Of a stretch of DNA of 64,000 nucleotides, positions 34,371 to 42,625 are shown piece by piece (positions within the stretch are counted from its first letter, which is position 1; each line of letters opens with the position of its first letter). The position numbers and the translations under genes are program-made. The notes beneath the pieces were generated by a model. That model did no database searches. It saw nothing but the letters and a program-made list of their open reading frames with translations, and had not been told where the DNA came from. Source of the DNA: Treponema sp. (GTDB lineage: Bacteria > Spirochaetota > Spirochaetia > Treponematales > Treponemataceae); NCBI GenBank assembly GCA_017651065.1, contig JAGCDP010000055.1, positions 62,001-126,000 on the forward strand, written 5' to 3'.

Positions 34371-34985
34371 ATGGACCAAACCCAACAATTCAAAACAGAT
34401 CTTTCAAACTTCCTCCAGATAATCAAAAACACAACAAATTTATCAGAAATAAAAAAAGAATATGTAAACCTTGTAAAAAAGTATCATCCGGACACCGCAC
34501 CTGCAGGATTAAATCAGAAATACAACGAATACATGATTATAATCAACAAAACATATTCTCAGGGCAAAACAAATGTAAAAGAAGTCCAGATCAATGAAAA
34601 ACAAGCTGAAACAGTGCAACCTGCAGCCAAAAAGGTATATTCTTTCAAAGATTACTATGGACGTGTAAAAGAATACACAGATTATCTTGAATACATAATG
34701 CATATGGGCGTGACTGAATATGATACCGGCAGAATTGTAATGGTAAACGGAAATTTTGAAGATTCTTATCTTAAAAACTCACCTTTTATACCAAATGACA
34801 ATTCAAACCTTCTGGAAGCTATGCAGCATCTGTATAATGCCTCAAAATGCTTTAATTATATTATAAACAACCATCCAGATTATATTTTTATAGAACAAGT
34901 AAAAGAAGACTACGAAAAAGTAATAAAACTCAACAACAACCTTTCAAAACATATAGCTAATTCAGATTGTAAAGAAATTTTATAA
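34371..34985 (+). CDS. J-domain protein of unknown role
   Basis: The 204-residue protein begins with a short J-domain-like region (~5-60) carrying the obligatory HPD motif at 39-41 in LVKKYHPDTAP, which in family members stimulates the ATPase of a DnaK chaperone. The rest (~85-204) is a helical domain that I do not recognise. It lacks the Gly/Phe-rich, zinc-finger and substrate domains of DnaJ. No ribosome site precedes the ATG and no clear promoter is seen. It could be read through from lysA across the repeat. The J-domain call is good; the partner is unknown. Confidence 0.72.
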   Translation: MDQTQQFKTDLSNFLQIIKNTTNLSEIKKEYVNLVKKYHPDTAPAGLNQKYNEYMIIINKTYSQGKTNVKEVQINEKQAETVQPAAKKVYSFKDYYGRVKEYTDYLEYIMHMGVTEYDTGRIVMVNGNFEDSYLKNSPFIPNDNSNLLEAMQHLYNASKCFNYIINNHPDYIFIEQVKEDYEKVIKLNNNLSKHIANSDCKEIL

Positions 34986-35009
34986 ATAAACATCAAAACG
35001 GCTGACCCC

Positions 35010-35148
35010 GGGGTCCCTGAGCTTGTCGAAGGGCCAAAACCACAGCAAAAACCATTCACCCTGTCATTGCGAGGAGCGCAGCGACGCGGCAATCCACGTA
35101 CAAAAAGGTGTTCTAGCAACTGGATTGCCACGCTTCGCTCGCAATGAC
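35010..35148. repeat. CCTGAGCTTGTCGAAGG repeat and GTCATTGCGAG palindrome
   Basis: Positions 35010-35033 are a copy of the 24-base CCCTGAGCTTGTCGAAGGG-type repeat. Positions 35063-35148 are a GTCATTGCGAG element ending GCTTCGCTCGCAATGAC. Downstream to about 35220 the DNA holds degenerate ACTAAC/GTTAGT half sites. Confidence 0.8.
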
Positions 35149-35238
35149 AGGATCAATATATTCACGAACGATAGTTAATTCGAAGACTAACAACCGCTCG
35201 TTAATATAAAAACTAACAACCGTTCGTACATTTTAAAA

Positions 35239-35268
35239 TGTGGATAAGTATGTGCATAAGGTGGATAA
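35239..35268. other. DnaA-box cluster left of the parS sites
   Basis: TGTGGATAA (35239-35247) is a perfect DnaA box. TGTGCATAA (35251-35259) and GGTGGATAA (35260-35268) each differ at one position. Confidence 0.65.
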
Positions 35269-35306
35269 CTTCTGAATTATCCTCACCTACCAGTTAATAA
35301 CCAAAA

Positions 35307-35739
35307 TGTTTCACATGAAACACATCAAACCAAGACCACCCCATTGTTTCATGTGAAACACAAAATATGCAAAAACTACCTATCCAATAGAATCCCCAGA
35401 ACAGCTCAAATCCATGCAAACAAACATTTATACATACAACCTGGTTTCACGTGAAACAAACCTCACCCTAACAAAAACCATCTACATGAACATCAACATA
35501 AACCAGCCAACCATCACCCTTACCACATTATCAAACACAATTGTTTCACATGAAACAATTAATCTCAAAAATCCAACACTAAATGAAACTGCAAATTTTC
35601 TAAAACTGTTTCATGTGAAACACTCTATAACAGTCAGCCAAAACAAGCTCGTCCAGCAATCTAAAACCTGGAACAACAAATATCACGATCGATGCTTCTT
35701 ATTAAGCTCATCGTCCTTTTCTCTGTTTCACGTGAAACT
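35307..35739. other. parS cluster (six ParB-binding-like sites)
   Basis: Six 16-base sites match the parS consensus TGTTTCACGTGAAACA. They are at 35307 (CACATG centre), 35345 (CATGTG), 35443 (perfect core, first base G), 35542 (CACATG), 35607 (CATGTG) and 35724 (perfect core, last base T). All retain GTTTCA and TGAAAC. parS sites load ParB to nucleate origin segregation, and they usually lie near oriC. No parA or parB gene is in the window. A 113-codon frame across the region is an artefact of the repeated sites. Confidence 0.92.
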
Positions 35740-35755
35740 AACTTCTAAACGTTAG

Positions 35756-35785
35756 TTATCCACAGTGTGCATAATATGTGGATAA
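35756..35785. other. Inverted pair of perfect DnaA boxes right of the parS sites
   Basis: TTATCCACA (35756-35764) and TGTGGATAA (35777-35785) are both exact consensus boxes, facing each other over 12 bases. Confidence 0.75.
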
Positions 35786-35811
35786 CTTTTGAGCTAGCCG
35801 GTTAAACAAAA

Positions 35812-35844
35812 AAAACCAGTCGAACAGATCCGACTGGTTTTCTT
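35812..35844. terminator. Bidirectional intrinsic terminator
   Basis: AAAACCAGTCG (35812-35822) and CGACTGGTTTT (35831-35841) form a perfect 11-base stem with an eight-base loop and flanking A and T tracts. It lies in gene-free DNA between the J-domain gene and gyrA. Confidence 0.8.
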
Positions 35845-36210
35845 GCCTAATGATGATTTAGAACCCCTAAACTATTTTGTAATAGTTCTCCCTTTTCTTA
35901 TACTTCATTATTGTCCATAATTTTTATTTTGTCAACAATTTTTTAAACTTTTTTCTAACTAACAGTCGTTAGTTTAATTTTTGACTACCTATCGATAGTT
36001 TGTCTATCAATTACCTTTCGACGGGCTCATGCGCCACTGGTTGTCGTAAAAGGACGATACGTCATGCTGAATCATTGAAAGAGAAGCATAACAATCTATA
36101 ATAAAGATTCCCGGGCCAAGCCCGGGAATGACATGTTATCATTAATAATGGATTGCCACGTCCTCTTCGCTACGCTCTGAGTCCTCGCAATGACGGTGAG
36201 GAGACATAAA

Positions 36211-36242
36211 AAAAGAGCCGCTCCTTTTGGAACGACTCTTTT
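36211..36242. terminator. Intrinsic terminator hairpin downstream of gyrA
   Basis: AAAAGAGCCGCTCC (36211-36224) pairs with GGAACGACTCTTTT (36229-36242), with two G-U positions, and there are T runs on both strands. It backs up the terminator directly after gyrA. Confidence 0.7.
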
Positions 36243-36298
36243 CTATGATTTTCTATTTATCACCGGCAGCTAGCGGCCTTAGAGTTTACTCTTGCTCG

Positions 36299-36318
36299 TA
36301 AAAATCGCATAGCGATTT
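36299..36318 (-). terminator. Terminator directly after gyrA
   Basis: On the minus strand AAAATCGC-TAT-GCGATTTTT follows the gyrA stop codon immediately: a short stem with a T tract. Confidence 0.6.
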
Positions 36319-36320
36319 TA

Positions 36321-38834
36321 TTACTCATCATCCTTTTCCTGGACTTTATCAATTCCTACGATGAAGTCTGGTTCTGTTACACGAACAACATTTACACCGG
36401 AAGCACCGGCTCCCTGTTCTTTAATATCAGTTGCCTTAAAGCGCAAGGTCTTACCCTGGCTTGTCATACATACAACTTCGTCAGAATCCTTAACGTTAAG
36501 AGCTCCAATAATTTCACCCTTTGCTTCTGTGTTTCCAAAGATTCTCTGACCACCGGTACCACGACCATGAACAGAATAAAGATCGAAAGAAATGCGTTTT
36601 CCAACACCCTTCTCTGTAATAAGAATCATATTTGAATCTGATTCAACTTTAACAGCAGATGCAATCTCATCACCTTCGGAAAGTTTCATTCCCTTTATAC
36701 CGCAGCTTGCACGGCCCATAAGACGAACTGAATCTTCCTTGAAGCGCAATGCTTTACCACGTCGAGAAACAAGCATAATGTCTGCATCACCAGTTGTCTG
36801 AATTGCACTGATGAGCTTATCGCCGTCATTAAGCTTAATACCAATAATTCCGCGTGTCTTTGCATTCTGGAATTCTGTTGAGCGAACCTTCTTAACAATA
36901 CCCTGAGCTGTTGTCATGAACAGGTAAATATCATCTGAGAATTCTTTGAGCGAAACGATTGTTGTAATTTCTTCATCTGGTCCAACCTGGAGCAAACCTT
37001 TGATATGTGCACCACGGCTTGTCTTTTCGCTTTCTGGGATTTCGTGAATCTTAATCCAGTAAGCTTTACCAATATTTGTAATGAACAACAGGTGCTCTTT
37101 TGTAGAACCAATGAACAGCTGATTAACATAGTCATCATCAAGAAGGTTTGTACCGTTGCTGCCTGTTCCACCGCGACCCTGCTTTTTATACTTAGTAACA
37201 GGAACGCGCTTGATATAACCCATTCGGCTAATCATTACAACCATGTCTTCATCTTTGATCATGTCTTCAACATTAATCTGTTCAACTTCGTTTGCAACAA
37301 TTTCTGTACGGCGGTCGTCACCATATTTTTCGGCAAGGTTCTTTGTTTCATCCTTAATCAAATTAAGAATCTTGTTATGGTCAGCTAACAAACCTTCAAG
37401 GTAATCAATGAGAGCCTGGAGCTCTTTAATTTCATTCTGAAGATCTTCGATAAGCAGGTGAGTGAGGCGCTTGAGCTGCATATCAACAATTGCCTGTGCC
37501 TGCTCGTCATCAAAGTTAAAACGCTTTTCCAGCTTGAGCTTTGCATCTTCTGTATTTTCAGAACCCTTGATAATTGCAATAACTTCATCAATGTTGTTGA
37601 TTGCAGTAATCAAAGCTTCCAAAATATGCATGCGGTGCTTTGCAACCTTTAAATCATAAATTGTGCGGCGTGTAATAACTTCGTCACGATGATTTACAAA
37701 GTGCTGGATAAGCTGCTTGAGTGTAAGAACTTCCGGCTTAAGATAGGTTGGGGGAAGGGTAAGCATACCAGGTTCATCATAACGAGGAGCGCCTTCCTTA
37801 ACCTGTGGAACAAGCGCAAGATTTATAACACCAAAGTTAGACTGCAAGTCTGTCTTTGCAAAAAGCTGATTCAATACAATTTTTGTAATTGCGCCTTTTT
37901 TCAAATCTACAACAAGGCGCATACCTGAACGGTCAGATGATTCATCGTTTGCATTTGTAACGCCGTCAATCTGCTTATCGCGAACAAGTTCTTTAATGCG
38001 GCGGATAATGTTTGTTGTATTTACGCCATAAGGAACTTCTGTAAATACGATTGACTCGCGGCCATGCTTGTCTGTTTCGATTGTGAATTTAGAACGGATT
38101 ACAACTTTACCACGACCGGTTGTATAAGCTTTTTTAATTCCAGCTGTACCGTAAATAATTCCGCCGGTAGGGAAGTCCGGACCTTTTATATAATGCATCA
38201 ATTCTTCGATGCTTATATCTTTGTTGTCTATGTAAGCACAAATTGCATCGGCTACTTCGCGAAGGTTGTGAGTAGGCATGTTTGTTGCCATACCAACGGC
38301 AATACCAGTTGTACCGTTACAAAGCAGGAATGGAAATTTAGAAGGAAGCACTGCAGGCTCGTCGCAGGTATCATCAAAGTTGCGGACCATGTCTACAGTA
38401 TTTTTGTTGATGTCGCTGGTCATCTCTTCTGTGATCTTAGACATCTTAGCTTCGGTGTATCGGTAAGCAGCAGGAGGGTCACCGGCAATTGTACCAAAGT
38501 TTCCCTGAGGAGTTACTGTTGTATAACGCTGAGCAAAATCCTGACCAAGACGAACTAATGCATCATAAACAGAAGCGTCGCCATGCGGATGGTAGTGTCC
38601 CAAAACTTCACCGACGATGGTAGCACATTTTTTTGTCTTACCGCCGCTTGCAAGATGAAGGGTATCCATTGCGTACATGATTCTGCGGTGTACAGGCTTA
38701 AGACCGTCACGAACATCTGGCAAAGCACGCTGTACAATTACAGACATAGAGTAGTCGATGTAAGCCTGTTTAACTTCATCCTCAATTGGAATCTTTATGA
38801 GAGAGCCACCCTCGGTAGTCTTTATTTCTTCCAT
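36321..38834 (-). CDS. gyrA: DNA gyrase subunit A
   Basis: The breakage-reunion subunit of gyrase, 837 residues. The catalytic tyrosine is Y126 in AAYRYTEAK, where many bacteria have AAMRYTEAR. The quinolone region reads HPHGDASVYDALVRL: alanine occupies the place of E. coli Ser83, while the aspartate equivalent of Asp87 is kept. The beta-pinwheel C-terminal domain carries the GyrA box (KKQGRGGTG near 568). AAGGAT lies before the ATG. It follows gyrB with a 36-base gap, so the two are probably an operon read away from dnaA. Confidence 0.98.
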   Translation of the reverse strand: MEEIKTTEGGSLIKIPIEDEVKQAYIDYSMSVIVQRALPDVRDGLKPVHRRIMYAMDTLHLASGGKTKKCATIVGEVLGHYHPHGDASVYDALVRLGQDFAQRYTTVTPQGNFGTIAGDPPAAYRYTEAKMSKITEEMTSDINKNTVDMVRNFDDTCDEPAVLPSKFPFLLCNGTTGIAVGMATNMPTHNLREVADAICAYIDNKDISIEELMHYIKGPDFPTGGIIYGTAGIKKAYTTGRGKVVIRSKFTIETDKHGRESIVFTEVPYGVNTTNIIRRIKELVRDKQIDGVTNANDESSDRSGMRLVVDLKKGAITKIVLNQLFAKTDLQSNFGVINLALVPQVKEGAPRYDEPGMLTLPPTYLKPEVLTLKQLIQHFVNHRDEVITRRTIYDLKVAKHRMHILEALITAINNIDEVIAIIKGSENTEDAKLKLEKRFNFDDEQAQAIVDMQLKRLTHLLIEDLQNEIKELQALIDYLEGLLADHNKILNLIKDETKNLAEKYGDDRRTEIVANEVEQINVEDMIKDEDMVVMISRMGYIKRVPVTKYKKQGRGGTGSNGTNLLDDDYVNQLFIGSTKEHLLFITNIGKAYWIKIHEIPESEKTSRGAHIKGLLQVGPDEEITTIVSLKEFSDDIYLFMTTAQGIVKKVRSTEFQNAKTRGIIGIKLNDGDKLISAIQTTGDADIMLVSRRGKALRFKEDSVRLMGRASCGIKGMKLSEGDEIASAVKVESDSNMILITEKGVGKRISFDLYSVHGRGTGGQRIFGNTEAKGEIIGALNVKDSDEVVCMTSQGKTLRFKATDIKEQGAGASGVNVVRVTEPDFIVGIDKVQEKDDE

Positions 38835-38850
38835 TTTTTCTATCCTTTGT

Positions 38851-38868
38851 AACTAACGAGTGTTAGTT
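38851..38868. repeat. AACTAAC palindrome between gyrB and gyrA
   Basis: AACTAAC-GAGT-GTTAGTT fills half of the short gyrB-gyrA spacer. Related palindromes are at 5537 (inside a gene), 31724 and 35957. Confidence 0.7.
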
Positions 38869-38870
38869 TA

Positions 38871-40796
38871 TTATATATCCAAGTTTGCGTAACTAGAGTT
38901 CTCTTCAATGAAGCGTCTGCGTGGCTCTACTTCTTCGCCCATACATACGCTGAAGATTCTGTCGGCTGCCATTGCATCCGGAATTGTAACAACGCGCATC
39001 TTGCGGTGAGCAGGATCCATTGTTGTTTCCCAAAGCTGTTTTCCGTCCATTTCACCAAGACCCTTGTAGCGCTGAACATCGGCTTTGTCCCGCTGATCTC
39101 CAAGAGCTTCCAAAGCGGCATCTCGTTCTGCATCGCTGTAGCAGTAAACAGGTTCTTTCTTTCCAAGCTGAACTTTGAACAGTGGAGGCATGGCAAGATA
39201 TACATAACCGTTTTCAATCAACTTAGGCATGTAGCGGAAGAAGAAGGTCAACAGCAATGTACGGATATGTGAACCGTCGACATCGGCATCGGCCATGATG
39301 ATGATTTTATGATAGCGTAATTTGTCAATGTTAAAGTCTTTTCCAAAACCTGCACCAAGAGAAGCAATAACCGGCTCAAGCTTATCGTTGTTCATTACCT
39401 TTTCAGGACGAACTTTTTCTACGTTGAGCATCTTTCCCCAGAGAGGGAGGATTGCCTGTGTCTTAGGATCGCGGCCTTTCTTTGCAGAACCACCGGCAGA
39501 GTCTCCTTCGACTATGTATACTTCGCAGAGTTCAGGATTTTTCATTGAACAGTCAGACAATTTTTCTGGCAAACCAAAACCATCACCCATTGTCTTTTTG
39601 CGCATATTGTCTTTTGCTTTACGTGCTGCAATACGGGCCTTTGCTTCATCGATAGCCTTTTTAAGAATTGCTTCGAGTGTTGCAGGATTCTGTTCAAAAT
39701 ATATTGTGAGTTTTTCTTTTACAATCTGATCAACAATTGTGCGGACTTCTGTATTACCAAGCTTTTCCTTTGTCTGACCTTCGAATTCAGGCTCCGGAAC
39801 TTTCATGGAAATTACTGCAGTAAGACCGCTGCTCAAATCTTCGTAAGTGAGCTTTTCTTCTTTATCCAGATTCTTCTTGAGCTTTTCATTTGCTTCGAAG
39901 AACTTGTTCAAAACAAAACGAACAGCACTGCGGAAGCCTTCAAGATGAGTACCACCGTCGCGTGTGTTGATATCGTTTACGAAGGTGCGTACGTTTTCTG
40001 AATAACCTGAATTATAGTGCATAGAGATTTCTGTAATTACATCATCCCGCTCTTCTTTTATGTAAATTGGTTCAGCAGGAACTACTGCTTTTCCTTCATC
40101 AATTTCTTTTACAAACTCGTTGATACCGCCTTCGAACTTAAGAACTTCTTCTTTTGGAGTTTCGAGTCGTTCATCGCGGAAAACAATTACAACACCAGAG
40201 TTCAGGAATGCAAGTTCACGCAAACGGTCTTTAAGAACATCGTAATCATATGTTGTAGTTTCTGTAAAAATTGTTTTATCTGCCTTCCAGCGGATTGTAG
40301 TTCCGTGTTCATCTTCTGGAATATCGCCTATGATTTCTACTTTTGTTTTTGGAACACCTCGTTCATATTTCTGCTGGTAAACATGGCCGTCGCGTTTTAC
40401 TGTAGCTTCCATCCAGTCTGAAAGAGCGTTTACACAGGAAACACCTACACCGTGCAAACCTCCGGAAACCTTATATGATCCCTTATCGAATTTACCACCG
40501 GCATGAAGGCGGGTAAGCACTAATTCAAGGGCAGAAATCTTTTCTGTAGGGTGAATATCAACAGGAATACCACGTCCGTTATCTACAACGCGGACAATAT
40601 CATCACGTTCGAGGGCAACTGTAATTGTGTCACAAAAACCAGCCATTGCCTCATCAATTGAGTTATCTACTGTTTCATAAACAAGGTGATGGAGTCCTCT
40701 TGGACCTGTAGAACCAATATACATACCAGGGCGCTTGCGTACAGCTTCGAGTCCTTTTAATACCTGGATGTTACTTGCACCGTAATCTGCAGACAT
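38871..40796 (-). CDS. gyrB: DNA gyrase subunit B
   Basis: The ATPase subunit, 641 residues, the length usual in bacteria without the enterobacterial insert. GHKL ATP-site motifs are YETVDNSIDEAMAG, VVDNGRGIPVD and GGLHGVGVSCVNALSD. The Toprim domain has EGDSAGGSAKKGRD and IIMADADVDGSHIRTLLLT. AAGGA lies eight bases before the ATG. A TATAAT-like element is present upstream in the gyrB-dnaA gap. Confidence 0.98.
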   Translation of the reverse strand: MSADYGASNIQVLKGLEAVRKRPGMYIGSTGPRGLHHLVYETVDNSIDEAMAGFCDTITVALERDDIVRVVDNGRGIPVDIHPTEKISALELVLTRLHAGGKFDKGSYKVSGGLHGVGVSCVNALSDWMEATVKRDGHVYQQKYERGVPKTKVEIIGDIPEDEHGTTIRWKADKTIFTETTTYDYDVLKDRLRELAFLNSGVVIVFRDERLETPKEEVLKFEGGINEFVKEIDEGKAVVPAEPIYIKEERDDVITEISMHYNSGYSENVRTFVNDINTRDGGTHLEGFRSAVRFVLNKFFEANEKLKKNLDKEEKLTYEDLSSGLTAVISMKVPEPEFEGQTKEKLGNTEVRTIVDQIVKEKLTIYFEQNPATLEAILKKAIDEAKARIAARKAKDNMRKKTMGDGFGLPEKLSDCSMKNPELCEVYIVEGDSAGGSAKKGRDPKTQAILPLWGKMLNVEKVRPEKVMNNDKLEPVIASLGAGFGKDFNIDKLRYHKIIIMADADVDGSHIRTLLLTFFFRYMPKLIENGYVYLAMPPLFKVQLGKKEPVYCYSDAERDAALEALGDQRDKADVQRYKGLGEMDGKQLWETTMDPAHRKMRVVTIPDAMAADRIFSVCMGEEVEPRRRFIEENSSYANLDI

Positions 40797-40875
40797 GTTT
40801 TTTATCCTTTTTTTTCTAATTATAATAGTATTTTATTTTAACTGAAAAAGACATTAAATTCAATGTATGTATTGA

Positions 40876-40899
40876 CCCTTCGACAAGCTCAGGGACCCC
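40876..40899. repeat. CCTTCGACAAGCTCAGG-type 24-base repeat
   Basis: A direct copy of the 24-base repeat seen at 31747, 35010 and 51891, here between gyrB and dnaA. Confidence 0.8.
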
Positions 40900-40929
40900 A
40901 CATTCTTCGTAATGACAGTTTAAAAACAC

Positions 40930-40958
40930 TTGAAGAATTCCATAAGTTGGGTGATAAT
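40930..40958 (+). promoter_or_regulatory. dnaA promoter
   Basis: TTGAAG (40930-40935), a 17-base spacer and GATAAT (40953-40958). The ATG begins eight bases after the -10 and lacks a ribosome site, so dnaA mRNA may be leaderless or nearly so. Confidence 0.6.
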
Positions 40959-40966
40959 AAAACCCT

Positions 40967-42361
40967 ATGGCAAAAGAGTTATATAAAGAAGCGTTCCAAT
41001 ATGCAATGACGGAACTTAAAAAAGAATTCAAAGAAAAAAATAACGAAGACGAGTTTACAATCTGGTTTAAAATGAAATATGTTGAGGACTCTGTTGATAC
41101 TATCACTGTATCTGTAGTGTCAAATTTCATGAATACCATGTTGTCTTCAAAGGGTTATTTTGCGCTTCTTCAGAAAAAACTCAAAGAAATTACAGGCCAG
41201 AACATTGAAATAAAATGCATTATCGTTAACGACGAATCTTCTACAACAAAAGATGATATTCCTGAAAAACCTGTTTCTTCAAAAGAATCAAAGCCGGAAG
41301 CAGGGGAGGAACAGAAAAATAAAAAGCATCCTTTGCTTCAGGAAAACTTTACTTTTGATACATTCATTCCTGGTGACAACAGCAACTTTGCATATAAGGC
41401 TTCTATGGCTGTAGCAAAAAATCCGGGTAAACAGTATAACCCGATTCTTATTTATGGTGGTTCCGGTCTTGGAAAAACTCACCTTATGCAGGCAATCGGA
41501 AATTACATTTACAGCAACGGCGGCGACAAGTTAAAGATTTTCTACGGTTCTGCAGAAAGCTTTACAAACGAATTTACAAGCTCGCTTACTTCTAAAAAAA
41601 CAAATCAGTTTAAAAACAAATATAGAAATCTTGATGTTCTTTTGCTGGATGACATTCACTTTTTGGATAATAAAAAAGGTGTTCAGGAAGAACTCTTTTA
41701 TACATTCAATGCTCTTCATGAAAAACAGGCACAGATGGTTTTTACCTGCGACCGTCCTATAAAAGAAGTTAAGAATATGACAGAACGTCTTGTTAGCAGA
41801 CTTTCTAACGGACTTTGTATTGATATTACAATTCCAAATTATGAAACTCGAGTTGCTATCTTAAATAAAAAACTTGAGCTTATTGGAAAAAAACTTAATC
41901 AGGAAATTATTGATTACATTGCAAAAAATGTTGAAACAAATGTTCGTGAACTTGAGTCGGCCTTGCAGCAGATTCTGGCTTATGCTGATATCATTGAACA
42001 GGAACCAACTTTGGAAATGGCAAAAAATCAGCTTAAGGATATTTTGAATTCTAATTCTGCTCAGAATATTTCGCTTGATATAATTCAAAAAGTTGTTGCA
42101 GAAAATTATCAAATTTCAATTTCTGATTTGAAGAGTAAAAAGCGTGATAAGAAATATGTTTTCCCTAGACAGGTTGCAATTTATATTGCGCGTGAACTTA
42201 CAGAAATTTCTTATTCTGAACTTGGAAATGAATTTGGTGGAAAAGATCATTCTACAATTATGCATGCGTATGAAAAAATTGCAGAAGGCATAAAATTAGA
42301 TTCCAGTCTTGAAGCAAAGATAAGTCTTTTGATAAGAGAGATAAAGGAATTTAAAAAATAA
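40967..42361 (+). CDS. dnaA: Chromosomal replication initiator DnaA
   Basis: The 464-residue initiator has the four usual domains: N-terminal helices, a variable linker (~95-125), the AAA+ domain with Walker A GGSGLGKTH and Walker B LLLDDIHF, and the C-terminal DNA-binding domain with VFPRQVAIYIARELT and FGGKDHSTIMHAYEKI. ATP-DnaA melts oriC and controls its own gene. It is the first of the rightward block and faces away from gyrB. Its start has a -10 close by and no ribosome site. Confidence 0.98.
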   Translation: MAKELYKEAFQYAMTELKKEFKEKNNEDEFTIWFKMKYVEDSVDTITVSVVSNFMNTMLSSKGYFALLQKKLKEITGQNIEIKCIIVNDESSTTKDDIPEKPVSSKESKPEAGEEQKNKKHPLLQENFTFDTFIPGDNSNFAYKASMAVAKNPGKQYNPILIYGGSGLGKTHLMQAIGNYIYSNGGDKLKIFYGSAESFTNEFTSSLTSKKTNQFKNKYRNLDVLLLDDIHFLDNKKGVQEELFYTFNALHEKQAQMVFTCDRPIKEVKNMTERLVSRLSNGLCIDITIPNYETRVAILNKKLELIGKKLNQEIIDYIAKNVETNVRELESALQQILAYADIIEQEPTLEMAKNQLKDILNSNSAQNISLDIIQKVVAENYQISISDLKSKKRDKKYVFPRQVAIYIARELTEISYSELGNEFGGKDHSTIMHAYEKIAEGIKLDSSLEAKISLLIREIKEFKK

Positions 42362-42625
42362 TTGTTAAATGTTGAAAAAGTGTTGTATAATTGTGGATAA
42401 ATAAGGTTTAACTTTGTTTAAAGTGAATAAGTGGATAGATTGTGAATTGAAAATCACATTTTATAAACTTTGTAAGTTATTATATTATAAAGAATTAAGT
42501 CATTTATTCACAATATAAACATAGCTTATTACTACTACTATTAAATTTATAAATTTAATAATATTAAGTAATTACAAACAGTAAATAAAAAATGAAGGCT
42601 TTTTGCCTTGATCAGGAGATAAAAA
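42362..42625. other. Probable oriC in the dnaA-dnaN spacer
   Basis: The 264-base spacer is very AT-rich. It contains a perfect DnaA box TGTGGATAA (42392-42400) and a one-mismatch box TTATTCACA (42504-42512). Five trinucleotides lie 13 bases further (42526-42540), reading TAG-TAG-TAG-TAA-TAA on the minus strand, the pattern of DnaA-trio unwinding elements. An AT-only stretch ATTAAATTTATAAATTTAAT follows. A small GGC/GCC hairpin and the dnaN ribosome site AGGAG are at the right end. Gene directions diverge around dnaA, which also supports an origin here. Confidence 0.75.

Larger units (their letters stand above)
34986..36298. other. Gene-free origin-proximal region (1.3 kb)
   Basis: No credible coding sequence is seen between the J-domain gene and gyrA. 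The region contains dispersed repeats, six parS-like sites, two groups of DnaA boxes and two terminators. Repeats on its right side include AACTAACAGTCGTTAGTT (35957-35974), a CCCGGGCCAAGCCCGGG element (36106-36132) and the right half of a GTCATTGCGAG palindrome (36150-36194). Confidence 0.8.

Noticed and set aside
34278-35148. Possible CRISPR array from recurrent similar units
   Set aside because: The units are palindromic dispersed elements of different families with irregular spacing and no uniform spacers; no cas genes are present.
35414-35755. A 113-codon plus-strand frame in the gene-free region
   Set aside because: Its sequence is made of translated parS sites (VSRET, VSHET, LFHVK) and low-complexity linkers, has no ribosome site, and shows no protein-like composition.
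40797-40966. The gyrB-dnaA gap as oriC
   Set aside because: It holds a dispersed repeat and promoters but no consensus DnaA box; the dnaA-dnaN spacer fits better.
42595-42612. A small GGC/GCC hairpin before dnaN as a riboswitch or terminator
   Set aside because: The stem is only five base pairs with no further structure; at most a minor mRNA hairpin.
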